A stretch of 64,000 nt of DNA. Source: Larimichthys crocea (lineage: Eukaryota > Chordata > Actinopteri > Sciaenidae). The notes below the pieces were generated by a model. It ran no database searches. It saw only the letters and a program-made list of their open reading frames with translations, and was not told the DNA's origin. Below are positions 11,586-23,800 of this stretch, piece by piece. The stretch lies in the NCBI RefSeq assembly GCF_000972845.2, contig NC_040019.1, positions 12,652,313 to 12,716,312 on the forward strand. The letters run 5' to 3'. Position numbers and translations under genes: made by a program. Numbering within the stretch: position 1 is the first letter of the stretch; every line of letters starts with the position of its first letter.

Positions 11586-12449
11586 ATCTGAGCATCAGCA
11601 GAACACACGCTAACAGAATCATCCCGTGCTCTGCTGCCGTCCACGCGGCTTCTCGACGGGAACATCTGCCACGATTACGGCCGTTAATTTGTGATCTCGT
11701 CAAACATCTTTCCTCACCAGACGACTCCTGTTACTCAGATCAGACAGCAGCCCGGCTCGCCTCGTACCTGCACGCCGGCACACTGTGATGTTCACTGTGA
11801 CGGTATTTTGTCGGGACGTGACACCGGCTGCTGCAGCATGTGTTAAACTCTCAGAGGAGTGTTGTTGAGCCGAGTCTCAGCTGGTGGTGAGGAGACGGAA
11901 GAAGAGGCGTCAAGTCAGTGATAAATGTTTTTGTCAATGGAGTCTGTGTGTGGGGACACTGACAGTATAAAGAACAGACGCCGTGTGAAGTTGGACATTT
12001 GAACATGGGGACTTATGGAGACTGACTAAGGTGGACGTTAGAGGAACTGCAGTTTGTGGCTTCACTCCTCAGATACAGACGTTGCTGCCTGGTCCTGTAT
12101 CAAAGAATTTGTTAATTAACATAAACACAATTCTTATTCTGCGGTGATGAAACACAGTCCTGAACATTAGATTGAATTCCTGTCAGTGAAGCTGCTGCTG
12201 TCTCCACGTTTGCAGTGTTTTTCCTCGTTCACTGGATTTGTTAGTCAAAGGAAGAGGAGCTGCGCTCGCGCCGTTCAGCCGGCTCATTCAAATTCTGCGG
12301 ACAAAGCCGGTGAGGCCGACGAATAACAGGGAAGGAGGACGGTCACGACACCCTGAGAACACAAAGAATCATCAGAGCAGGTGATCTGACTCTGAGAGCT
12401 GAAAGATAAAAGTGATTCATGCACACACTCTGCATGGCTTCACCACGGC

Positions 12450-13226
12450 ACCACAAACACACAAACATACAACACACGCACACAAACACAGCAACACACA
12501 CCAACACACCAACACACACACCAACACACAAACACACACAAACACACAAACACAGCAACACACACCAACACACAAACACACAAACACACACAAACACACC
12601 AACACACAAACACACACCAACACACACACACACCAACACACACAAACACACCAACACACCAACACATAAACACAGCAACACACAACACACCAACACACAA
12701 CACAGCAACACACAAACCAATACACACACAAACACACTAACACACACAAACACACCAACACACAAACACACCAACACACACACCAACACACCAACACACA
12801 CCAACACACACACCAACACACACCAACACACACACCAACCAACACACACACCAACACACACACCAACACATCAACACACACACCAACACACCAACACACC
12901 AACCAACACACCAACACACACACCAACACACCAACCAACACATCAACCAACACACCAACCAACACACCAACACACACACCAACACACCAACCAACACACA
13001 CACCAACACAAACACCAACACACATACCAACACACCAACCAACACACACCAACACACCAACACACACCAACACACACCAACACACCAACCAACACCAACA
13101 CACACACCAACACACCAACACACACACCAACCAACACACCAACACACCAACACACACACCAACACACCAACACACACCAACCAACACACACACCAACACA
13201 CCAACACACACACCAACACACCAACA
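12450..13226. repeat. degenerate (CCAACACACA)n minisatellite
   Basis: About 780 bases made almost only of A and C. CACACA runs are punctuated by CCAA or CCAACCAA. The array is open in several frames on both strands (Thr/His/Asn-rich on plus, Cys/Val-rich on minus), which is a by-product of composition and not coding. The minus strand is GGTTGG/TGTG-rich. Confidence 0.95.
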
Positions 13227-13985
13227 AGTCCGTGTGTAGCATCAGGTTTAAACACGTGCACACACACACACACTGTGTTCTGCTTCTGACCTGATTCGTG
13301 TGTGTTGGACTTTAATCCGTTAAATCAGGTTTTCATAATTATTCTTTGATTCCTTTAGATGTTAAAACTGCAACAATTCATCGATTTATTTATTCGTTTG
13401 AACAATTTTTAATGCAAAAATGTTTTTTTCAGTTTTATATCATTTTTATATCGTTATAAAATTAACATCTTGATGTGCGACAACAGAAACCTGTGGAACT
13501 CTAAGACAACAGTCTCAGTTTTTAAAGTAAAAAACGTCATAAATTCTTAATATCTTTTGTAAAATAAACATTTTTTGGACTCAGACAAAACAAGACATTT
13601 TAAAATGTTTTATAGACGATTATACCCGTTTGTTGACAGTTTCTCAGTTAAATAAGGTATTTGTATTTATTCTTGATGAAACCTTCCTCTTCTAGATGTT
13701 ACAACAATTAATCGATAAGTTAAATTATAAATATTAAAATATCTTTTGTACTGTCGGACTAAAAGCAGACATTTAATCAGTTGAAGTATTTTTGATCTCT
13801 GCATGCTGGAGATGTAAACAGACAAATTAAATTATGATTATTACAATCATAATTTAATCAAATCAAGTCAAACATGTTGAAGGAACCTGAATCAACTCGT
13901 TCAGAGGACACAAAAACAGATTCATATGAATGTGAACTGAAGCTCGTTATGTCACGTCTAAATTTAAATTCCCGCACAGCTGTCC

Positions 13986-14082
13986 AAAAAAAAAAAAAAA
14001 ACTTCCTCTTATTAAAAACCCGAGCGGCGAGCCGGAGAGAGTCTCCGTGTCTCCGTGTCTCCGTGTCTCCGTGTCTCCGTGT
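13986..14082. repeat. poly(A) run followed by an 8-bp tandem repeat
   Basis: An A-run of about 16 at 13986-14001, then GTGTCTCC units repeated about five times at 14041-14082. Confidence 0.9.
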
Positions 14083-14409
14083 CGGGAGGACAGGATGATG
14101 ATGTTCACTGAAAGGCGATCAATCTGGTGGGCTGCACCGCCCGACTCCGGCTGCATCACAACAAAACCCACCAATGACGACTCAGCCTCGTGCGTCTCCA
14201 TGGTAACAGAGCTTCCTCAGTCCCGAGGAGGTGGAGACAGCGAGGTGCTGCTGCTGCTGCTGCTGGTGGAGGTGGTGGAGGTAGGAGAGAGAGGGGAGGG
14301 TAGACAGGGGAAACAGAACAGAACAGAACAGAGGTGGATGGGGGGAAGAAAAGAAAGAAGAGAAGGAAGAGGTGGAGGAGAGAGAGAGAATCGATAGCTT
14401 CTCTTATTT

Positions 14410-14573
14410 CTCAGCCAGGATTTAAAAAGCGAGGCTCCTTCCCGAGCCGGCGAGGATTGGCTGACAGACGGCAGCGAGCGCAGGGATGAGGTGGAGGGAT
14501 GCTCGGTCTCTGCAGCGGCACCTAAACCTGCTGAAGCTCGGAGGATCAGGACTGTGTCTTCTTCTCCTGCCAG
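14410..14573 (+). promoter_or_regulatory. pitpnm2: candidate alternative promoter and first exon of pitpnm2
   Basis: GC-rich block with a TTTAAAAAG TATA-like box at about 14420. It ends at a good donor, CCTGCCAG|GTAAAC, with the last exon base at 14573. An ATG at about 14486 opens MRWRDARSLQRHLNLLKLGG and further hydrophobic residues. If spliced to the exon at 20007 it terminates at the TAG at 20057-20059, so it would act as an upstream ORF. Supported only by splice and promoter motifs. Confidence 0.35.
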
Positions 14574-16916
14574 GTAAACACCTGGCTTCTTTCTCACAGC
14601 TGCAGGGTTGAAAACATGTTAGATGACGGCAACATGGACGCCCGTGGCTCACACTCAGGTCCAGGCTGATGTAGATGCTTGTGAGGTTGGAGGATCTGCA
14701 GGTGGCTGCTGTTTGAGGTGCGGCTTTTCTGACCGGAGCGACGGATTCACGTGTGATGTGACGGTTTCTAACCATGAAACGTCTGTTTGTCTCGTGTGCA
14801 ACACGTTTGACGGGTCCCGCTGTGATGTGCTGCATGAGTTTTTCATCTGTGGGTGATGAGAAGAAGCTCCGGGAGGAAATAAAACATCAAATAACTGTAA
14901 ATATTTGAAATGCAGGCGCTGATGATCGCTGCAGCGTGCTTAAATCTACATTTGAATGAGAATTCAACTCTCTGTGTGTCTTCGTCGTCCTCGGCCTGCC
15001 TGTGTGCGTGGCACACGTCACCTGATTCATCCAGCATGTTTCTTCAGATGTGTTTGAATCCATGCGTGTGTGTTGTGATTATCAAACGCAGAGACGAGTC
15101 CCTGTCAGGGGATCTTGTTAGCGCAGCACGACTCATGTATGTAAGAATCAGATGCAACCCGAGCGCGTCACTCTGTGATGTGGGACAAAGCCGGGCTCTT
15201 CAAACATGTTAGTGCACGCTGTGACGTGCGCTTTCACTCTCATGTGTTCGGGTGATTATGGTAATCCACCTGATCGCGCATCCGAGGAGTTTAACGCAGC
15301 TTTAATTCACGTCGTGAATTAAACATGAGCCACGACGCGTTAGAGGACGAACAAAACATCACGTGAGAGGCAACAGGAGGAGTTTGTGTTTGTTGCATGT
15401 TGACGGATGTTTAATGAATTCTGACGTTCATCAGGCAACATGATCAATGTTTTGCTGATGCAGCTGATAAATAATATTTATTACATGCAGAAGTTTTCTC
15501 TGTATGACGCACAGGTTTCTTCTGTGCTCTCAACTTTGACATGACTTCATAAATATGACTTTTCATTCATGCTGATGTTATGTATGTTTTTCATTCTTTC
15601 ATGCTGACATAACTTTGTCATGATATCACTGGTGTGAGGACGTTCACCGTGTGCTTTCTGTTGATGTTCAGGGAAACAGACGCTGGTCATTCCTCACTAA
15701 TCACATGCACTAACTTTGGGTATTTTCTATGAGCGTCACTGCTGCCAGCTGCCTGATATTCCTCCATCTCATGTTGTCTGGATTTAGAGTTTGTTGATGT
15801 TTTTGCTCTGTGCCAGCTGCTCACTGAACCTCTGTTATGTTTGAATGTGTATAGCTATAATAATCTAACACTGACACAGTAAAAAAATGGAACAGTTACC
15901 TTCAACTCTACATCTGCATTTTAGCATCTTTCAGCTAATTGTTTTGGTTTTTACACCTCGCAGCTGTTTTCTGTGCTTTCAAAGAATCCGTTTTGCATCT
16001 CTGCAGTTCGTAGGTCTCAGTTCAGGGTTTAACGGGAGGCCGGGGTGTGTCGGCTGAGTGGAAAGTCGGCCTCCTGGAACACGGTTCTGTCAGGCGGTGC
16101 TGTGTATAATGGGCCAGAGCTGCAGCGGTTGCCTCGGTGGCAAATTTGGTGCAATTTAGCTGTAGGGCCTCTCAGTCTGCCATCACACAGGACGCTGATG
16201 GAGGGCAGCTGGCAGCCGGTCACCCTCTTAGTGGTGCGGATGAGACATTTACTTTCTCTGCAGAGGCAGAGTGGACGGTAATAATGACTTTATTTATATA
16301 GCACCTTTTTAAAACGTGTGATTTTCATCAGTGAGTTCAGTAAAGACACATTTATCCAGCACACTGTACGACTGTGTTGATGTTTCCCGTCGGCAGAGAC
16401 AATCTTCTGTTGGATTTTGTTGGGGATGGTTTCACGCCCTCGCCACTCAGCAGTGTTCGAGGCCAATCTTCTTTTATGATTGGCTCCATGTTTTATTATT
16501 AATGCCATAATGTGAGGTGCAAACTTCATCAGTTAAATGGATGAAAGTGGGTAGTGGTACACAGCGACAGCAGAAAGCTCATTTCCTACGTGCTGTGGTT
16601 TGGTAGCTCCCTTGAAAACTGGCCAAAAGTTCAGGGGAACTTTCGAGGTTTTAGTAAGTAATTAGAGGGAATGGAGCCATTTCTGAAAGAGATACTGAAG
16701 AAGATGAAAAGCATTACATCACATGTTGGTAAAGTACTTCCTGTCATTCTGTGTATAATGTAATGTGGTAGTATGTGGTTGTCTGCCAACTAAAGATCTC
16801 TGTGTTTTAATGCTCTAGTTTCAGCTTTTAAGGACTAATTTAAAACACATTTATTTACTACTGGGAATGCAGTATACTGAAACACACACCAGTTAGAAAT
16901 ACCACACTCAGTCTGA

Positions 16917-17397
16917 GAACTGATACAGATCATTTAGTTGGTCACACAGATACAGATGATTTAGTTGGTCAAACAGATAATTTAGTTGGTCAAACAGATA
17001 CAGATAATTTAGTTGGTCAAACAGATAATTTAGTTGGTCAAACAGATACAGATAATTCAGTTGGTGATACAGATACAGATTATTTAGTTGGTTGAACAGA
17101 TACAGATGATTTAGTTGGTCAAACAGATACAGATGATTTAGTTGGTCAAACAGATACAGATAATTCAGTTGGTGATACAGATAATTTGGTTGGTCAAACA
17201 GATACAGATAATTTAGTTGGTCGTACAGATACAGATAATTTAGTTGGTGATACAGATGATTTAGTTGTCAAACAGATGCAGATGATTTAGTTGGTCAAAC
17301 AGATACAGATGATTTAGTTGTCGAACAGATACAGATAATTTAGTTGGTCAAACAGATACAGATAATTAAGTTGGTGATACAGATAATTTAGTTGGTT
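16917..17397. repeat. minisatellite, ATTTAGTTGGTCAAACAGAT family
   Basis: About 480 bases of units of roughly 17-27 bases built from AATTTAGTTGGTCAAACAGA and GATACAG modules in varying order. It lies in pitpnm2 intron 1. Confidence 0.95.
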
Positions 17398-18538
17398 AGT
17401 TTTTAACATTTTTAGCCTTCCAGTAACATTTTTCTATTAATGAGCACAGATAACATCCTCGCTGTAAACTCGTTCATTCTTCAGTTCACCTTTCTGCGTA
17501 TTTGATGTGCTGACTCACAGCTCACTTAGCTAAAACTAAAGGCTGTGTCTTCGTGCATAGCTCTATCTGTCTATCTGTCTATGTGTCAGTTTTCATCTGT
17601 CTCTGTCCCACATTTTTGCTTTGTGGGGATTACTGTGTCTCTATATATAGCAGTTCTTCTGTCGGTCAAGGACTTATTCTTCACAGGATTGAGTGAGAAA
17701 TCACCACTCCTGTTTCCCTGCTGTAATTGCATCGGAGCACGAACCCCTTCAGCACAGCAAATAAGGTCGTACATCACAGCCTCTGGAGAGCAGCTTGGAT
17801 TTGAATCTTCGTTCATGGTTGATGCAGTTTTAATACCGGTAGCTATTGTTTATGATATACATCATGGGAATCAGCACTTGAAGGAGTAAAAAAAGGGAAT
17901 ATTTCATGCAGGATTGAGGACGGAGTGATGATGACAACCACCTGTATTCATTCTTGATTTTAAGTTGTGGTTTGAGGTGCTATATAAGTCAGTTTCTTCA
18001 TTTTTTGTACCTAACAAAATACACATCTTTTGATATCCTGAATTTTACATTTTATTTGAATTCCTGCACTTCATATTATGTTTGTTTTCTCAAGTCCTTT
18101 CTCTGATTTCAACTCTGTTGAACACAGTGTTGGAACCCTTCGGCTGTTGTCTGACTACGATAGTGTCTGACTAAGATAAATCATTATCATATGATAGCTG
18201 ATTGTTTTCCAGATTGCATTTCTGCCAATGCGTTGTACTCAGTTTTCCTGCAACAAAAACCCGTTCAAACATAACAAACCAGAAAAACAGAACACTTCTG
18301 ATGGTCCTTCATCTGTGAATCATGGATATCTGCATATATTATTATAATAAAGCCAAATTTTACATGCAGCACACGTTAAAAAGATAATGAAGCCCCTTGT
18401 TGTTGACTTCCAGGCTGCTTTCACCAACACACTGTACTTTCTGACCTCTGTGGTTCATCTGCTGCTGCAGCTTGACCAAACATGCATAGCCTAATCATGC
18501 ACAGATGGACGGACTGTAGGACACAACCTGTGTACACA

Positions 18539-18541
18539 CAC

Positions 18542-18582
<41 letters not shown>
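18539..18582. repeat. (CA)n microsatellite
   Basis: CA dinucleotides for about 40 bases in pitpnm2 intron 1. Confidence 0.9.
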
Positions 18583-18584
<2 letters not shown>

Positions 18585-19396
18585 AAACCACTTTTCATTT
18601 GACATTTCAGCTCCTCCTCTTTTCTCTCTCATGTTAAATCGACATCAGATTTACAGTCGGTCTTAATCTGTCTGAGATTAAGTAGCCTTTGTCATGTGAC
18701 TCCTGTGTTGTCAGTGTGTGACCGGCCCTCACAGACGTCTCACTGTGTCACGACTGTTTGGACAGATCAGTGCTGATGTTGATTTTTTAATGTATACAAC
18801 AATGAAGCAAACAGATCAGATCAGTGGTGGAAAGTATTAGAAGTCTTTACTAACAGATATAAGCAGAAGTCCTGCATCAGTCTTTAATGATCTTACCTAA
18901 AGAACTCAACACGCATGCATCTCTGATTGTATTTTCTTATTTATATTGTTTATATCGGCTTTACCTGAGCTTTAAAGTGAGTTTCAGCTCATTGTTTACT
19001 GCTTTGTTTCACTCCCACAGCTCTCATAGCATCATATTAGGTCAAAGAAGGCGATAAAAAGCTCTAAAAACCTTAATTATAATACATAGCAGGTCAAATT
19101 ATGGCCAATATGTCAACTTTCTTTAGCGTCTTTCAGCTCGTTGTTTTGGTTTTAACTACCCACTACTGTTTCGGTTCACTCCCACGTCTCTTACGCCGTC
19201 ATTTGTAGCAGGAAAAACACTGTACACCACCTGCTTTGCATTAAAAACAGGTGAACACAGTGGAGCATTGAGCAGCTGAAAAGACAGATATTTCCCTTTC
19301 GTTGGTGGAGACCAAAAGCAGAGCTAAAAGAGACATGACTCCAAATGAATTATCATGTTGCTTTGTCTATATCAACTTTACAACTACTTAATATTG

Positions 19397-19423
19397 TATG
19401 CAGATGACACAGTATTGTATGCT
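19397..19423 (+). mobile_element. LINE reverse-transcriptase fossil (YADDTVLYA)
   Basis: Translation reads LYADDTVLYAL, the catalytic YADD box of non-LTR reverse transcriptases. Only a short stretch is recognisable and there is no surrounding long frame, so it is a decayed fragment. Confidence 0.55.
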
Positions 19424-20006
19424 CTTCAACTAGCAGGCTATTTCATGAATACAATCTCAATGAGTAATCGCCTGTGGTACAAACACTAGCACTCCCCTGG
19501 TGTTCTGGGCAGCCCCGGCTAACAGACTGAGCTAACATGAGCTAGCAGCCGCTACAGTTTACTTCACTGTCCATCATAAAATCTGTAAATCACAGAGAGT
19601 CGGAGCTGGAGGTCATCAGAGGGGAAACTGTTCACACGTTCTATATATAAAAATAATCTTAGCCGAGGTATGAAGTACTGCTACTACAAGTACCTCAATA
19701 CTCTACTTGAGTGAATGTACTTGTACTGCACAGTAAACAAGCTTTGCTGGATTTAAAGGCTACATGACTACAACTTGGCTGAATCTTCAGTGTGTAGACC
19801 GAGTCGGGATTTAGGTTGCTGGGGGATTGCAGGGATGTTGCTAGGTCAGTGGATTACCTTGTAATAGATCCGTGGGAGGGCTGGAGTACACACAGGATAC
19901 GATGGCTTGTGTACGGGGGTTTAATCCTCGAGACAAACATGCTAACTCCTCCTCTGGTTCTACGTGTTCTGACACTTTCAAAGTCTTTTCTTTTCTGCTC
20001 CCTCAG

Positions 20007-20163
20007 GTGTGAATAACGATGACTCCCATCCTCGCTGTTTGAACATGCTGCACGGGTAGCGAAGCCGACCGAGAGGAGCGACTACCCTCTTACACTTCAT
20101 CCCCTCTGGACACACACACACACACACACACACACAAAGAGTCGGCCCAATTCAAGCACAGCC
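20007..20163 (+). other. pitpnm2: pitpnm2 5' UTR part of the first coding exon
   Basis: Begins after a strong polypyrimidine acceptor (TTCTGCTCCCTCAG). It contains two tiny upstream ORFs, 20019-20042 (MTPILAV) and 20045-20059 (MLHG). A (CA)n run of about 26 bases lies at about 20110-20136, within 30 bases of the start codon. Confidence 0.75.
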
Positions 20164-20241
20164 ATGCTGATCAAGGAGTATCGCATCCCCATGCCGATGA
20201 GCGTGGAGGAGTACCGCATCGCTCAGCTCTACATGATCCAG
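20164..20241 (+). CDS. pitpnm2: pitpnm2 coding exon 1 (residues 1-26)
   Basis: Encodes the invariant PITP N-terminus [20 protein letters not shown] then QLYMIQ. Donor CCAG|GTGAGT, phase 0. Confidence 0.96.
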
Positions 20242-20789
20242 GTGAGTGAGTTTCTTTTTTTTTTTTGACAAAAAGCTGCTTATGTTATCTCAAATTACTG
20301 AGTGATTAGTCGGTGTTAGAAGGTAGCTGGAAATGTGGAGTGTTCATGTGCTAACATGCGTGCAGGCGGGTGGAGGTCAGGTGGAGTTTAAAGTGTCATC
20401 GTGTCAAACTGAACCCGAGCAAGAACGTTTTCCGAGGGTCACCGGGGCGAGTGTTGTTCTGCAGAACAGATGGTGATCCGTACGCCCCGCTGTGTTTGAT
20501 TTAATCATTTTGTACACAGAAAAATTCTCCCTCCGATCTTTTTTGTTTGTTTTCACTTTGTTGGTGTAATTTTACACAGAAATTTGTATTTTTGTGATTT
20601 AGCGTCCCCAGTTTCAGAGAGTAATCCCACTGTGGTAAATATGTTCAGCTGTACTCGAGTATTTGTTCTGATTACATTACTTCTGATCAAAAACTTTTAT
20701 TTCACCAAGCTCTCACCAACCACTAAAAGTCAGTCCCACATTTACTCTTGTCCGGCGGCTTCTTGCTCGCTCACTCTCTCCTTTTCTCT

Positions 20790-20826
<37 letters not shown>

Positions 20827-23800
20827 GCTTTTTTTTGCCTTTTTTTTTCTTTTTTTTTTTTTTTTTTTTTTTTATATTTTTTTTTTGGCCTTTTTATGCC
20901 TTTTATTGATAGTACAGCTGAAGATAGACAGGAAGCAGGGGGCAGAGAGAGGGGGAATGACACGCAGCAAATGGCCGTCCGATGCGGGATTCGAACCGGG
21001 GCCAGCTGCAGCGAGGACTGTAGCCTCTACACACGAGGCGGCCGCTTAACCCACTACGCCACCGACCGCCCCCTCCTTTTCTCTTCTTAGCTTCCTCCGT
21101 CAGCGTCCTCTTCACTCTCTCTCCTCTGCCATCATGTCCATAGAAGCTGCTGAGCCTGGTTACATTCCTCGTTTGCCCAGCTCCTGTTCTAGCACGACAT
21201 TGGCTCCACTCCTAATCAGCATTCACCCCTGTAAACCTCTTCTTCTTCTTCCCTGTGGTCCAAAACTCCTGTGGTACAAACACTAACACTCCCCCGGTGC
21301 TCTGAGCTCATAGACGAGCTAACAAACTGAGCTAACAGCAGCTACAGTTGACAGCAGTTTACTTCACTGTCCATCAGGAAACTCTGTAAATCACAGAGTA
21401 TGATCCAGTTTTACCAGAATTAGTGAAATAGTTGGTGGTGTGTTCTCCTCTTTAATTATGCTCAGCTTGCAGTTCATAGTGATGCCTATCTTAAACTAAT
21501 GCAGTCTAACACCACAGTCTTCCAATAAATCTTTCATCCTTCATCAAAGTTATAATTAAAATGCTTTACAGAGGTCTTGATTTAACCGTCCGATCATTCT
21601 GGAGGCTGCAGTTTGATTTTACAGGAAGGTGTTCTCGATAAGACGAACGCCTCTCGGGCAGCGTGCAGACTGTGTCGTCCTCCTGTTGGAGGTTTTTGGG
21701 GGAAGAAGAAGGCTGCAGACATTACTCCACAGATCTGCCTCCTCCTGTGTGGTTTAAAATCAGTTTTTATTTCATGATAATTCTCCTGCAGAGACACAAA
21801 AACTGAGCATCACTCCGAGAAACCGCGTTAAAGGTTCGAGCACTCTGCGGGAAAGATGGAAATGATCATATTTCTATTTATTTATTCAGTCTGAAGGCTC
21901 GTTGTTGACAGGCATTTAGTCGTTTAATCAAATAAATTACAGGTGATTGTTTGATAGGGCAGCGTTTCTGTCATTATTATGGCGCTTTGTTTGTGTGCAC
22001 ACGTGGACAAATGATGCTGTTAAACTCAATTAAAATCAGAAGATTTTAATAAAATAAAACAGTAATAAGACGTTGATGTTGGGAATAAACAGGACGGGAA
22101 GATGAAACGCATCCACCTCTGGACCCCTCCTCCTCCTCTTCCTCCTCCTCCTCCTCCTCCTCCTCCTCCTCCTCCTCCCAGTCAGCGTCACAGTTGAGCG
22201 CCGGTTGCCGTGGTAACCCGGTGACATCAGCTGCAGCATGGCTGTGGCTGCCATCATTTGTTTGTGATACGGGCGAGAAGCGAACGACGGCAGGAGGGAG
22301 GGAGGGAGGACAGACGTGATGGTGCAGTCGGCGTTGCCATGACAACGTCATGTCTGGCTCTAAATACTGGATACAGGATTTTTTTTTAAGTTGTATGCAT
22401 CGCTCATGTTGGACAGGAGGAGGAGGCAACATGATGTCAGAGCCTGACGTTATAGTTTAGACTTTAGTGCTCGACCTCGTTTGTTTTTATTTACACTAAT
22501 ATGCAGCAGCTGGTTCAGGAAGTTAAGTAGATTAAAAATATGAAATTCATGAGTTTAAAGTGCCACAGACATGACGGGGGAATAACCTGCTGCAAACCTT
22601 TTTGAACTCTGAGCTCTCTGATCTGTTTTCTCGTCTCTTTGAATAAAGAAAATATCCGTAATCCAAAGTTTATCTTTGAAATATATGAAGAAGTAGGTTT
22701 TAAAAAATCTGCCTCAGAAACATTTCAGTCCAAAAGATGACAACAAAACATGATCAACGCGTCGAAGAAGAGGAACTGTCGACATGTTTCTGTTATTGTG
22801 TTTCATATCTCTTAGAACAAGTTGCTGCTCATCATATTTCATGAATTGACCCAGTTTCACTGCACGGCTTTGCTTTGGCAGGTTAGTTTCACGTTAACGT
22901 AGGAGGGATTCTCAGCTGATCGTCATAGCGACGCCGCGTCATCTTCAACGCGATGACACAAACACGGGGAGCGATGGAGGACGAGCAGCATGCATAGTGA
23001 ACAGGAAGCCAGAGTCAGGCTGATGTGGTCTCTTGTGGTTTCTTGGACCTTGTTTGTAGCCGGTCTGAGAGACGCCGAGGCTGAGTGACAGGAAGTGCTT
23101 TATCTGACTCGGAAGAGTTTGGACCTGACGCCATGTTCACCTGACTGTTATAGTTTAGCAGCTGAGCATTAATTAGTGTTTGCTCAGTTTTAACGAGACC
23201 TGCAGACGATCTGTGACGTGAAGAACCTCCTGCTCTGTCTCCATGACTCCGTCCACTTGTTGCCGCGGCGTGTGCGAGCGCTCGTTTGGGCTTTTCTTGC
23301 ATTTAACAAATGAGCTGACACTTTGATTCACGAGCGCTGTCGGGTCGCTCTTTTCAAAAACACAATTTGAAAAATGGCAGGACGGTTTAAAAGAAGGAGC
23401 CGAGTATGAGATGTCTGAGCGGCCGGTGATAACGCTGTGATGCATGAGGCTTTACTGTCGCTCCAGCAGGACTGAACGTTCGGCCTGAGGAGGAACAGGA
23501 GGAGGAGGAGGAGGAGCAGGAGGAGGAGGATGGGGAGCTGTGTACCCCCCCCGTGCTTTATGCTAACCTTGCAGTGTCACATAAATTATTCAGGGCCGGC
23601 TCAGCCCGACAGAAACGAGACCCTCAGCGAAGCCGGACTCCTTATAATTCCACAGAGTGTCAGCAGCAGCTCGTAGCACTTCACAAATTGTACATGCGAG
23701 CTGCTTCGTTCAACTTTTCCTCTCAGATATTACACAAACACGTTATCTCATATTAGTTATTTCTTTCTGCCTCTTTGAGCTTTGCCGGCCTGATTCTGGC

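Noticed and set aside
12343..13294. Long Cys/Val- and Thr/His/Asn-rich open frames on both strands (up to 291 codons)
   Set aside because: They follow from A/C-only repeat composition, which has no stop codons in several frames. No splice or start context.
16917..17397. CRISPR-like array
   Set aside because: Units are contiguous, variable in length and lack unique spacers. The genome is vertebrate.
20980..21072. tRNA gene
   Set aside because: A and B boxes are present, but the unit has a SINE body, a poly(A) tail and a target duplication, so it is a SINE head.
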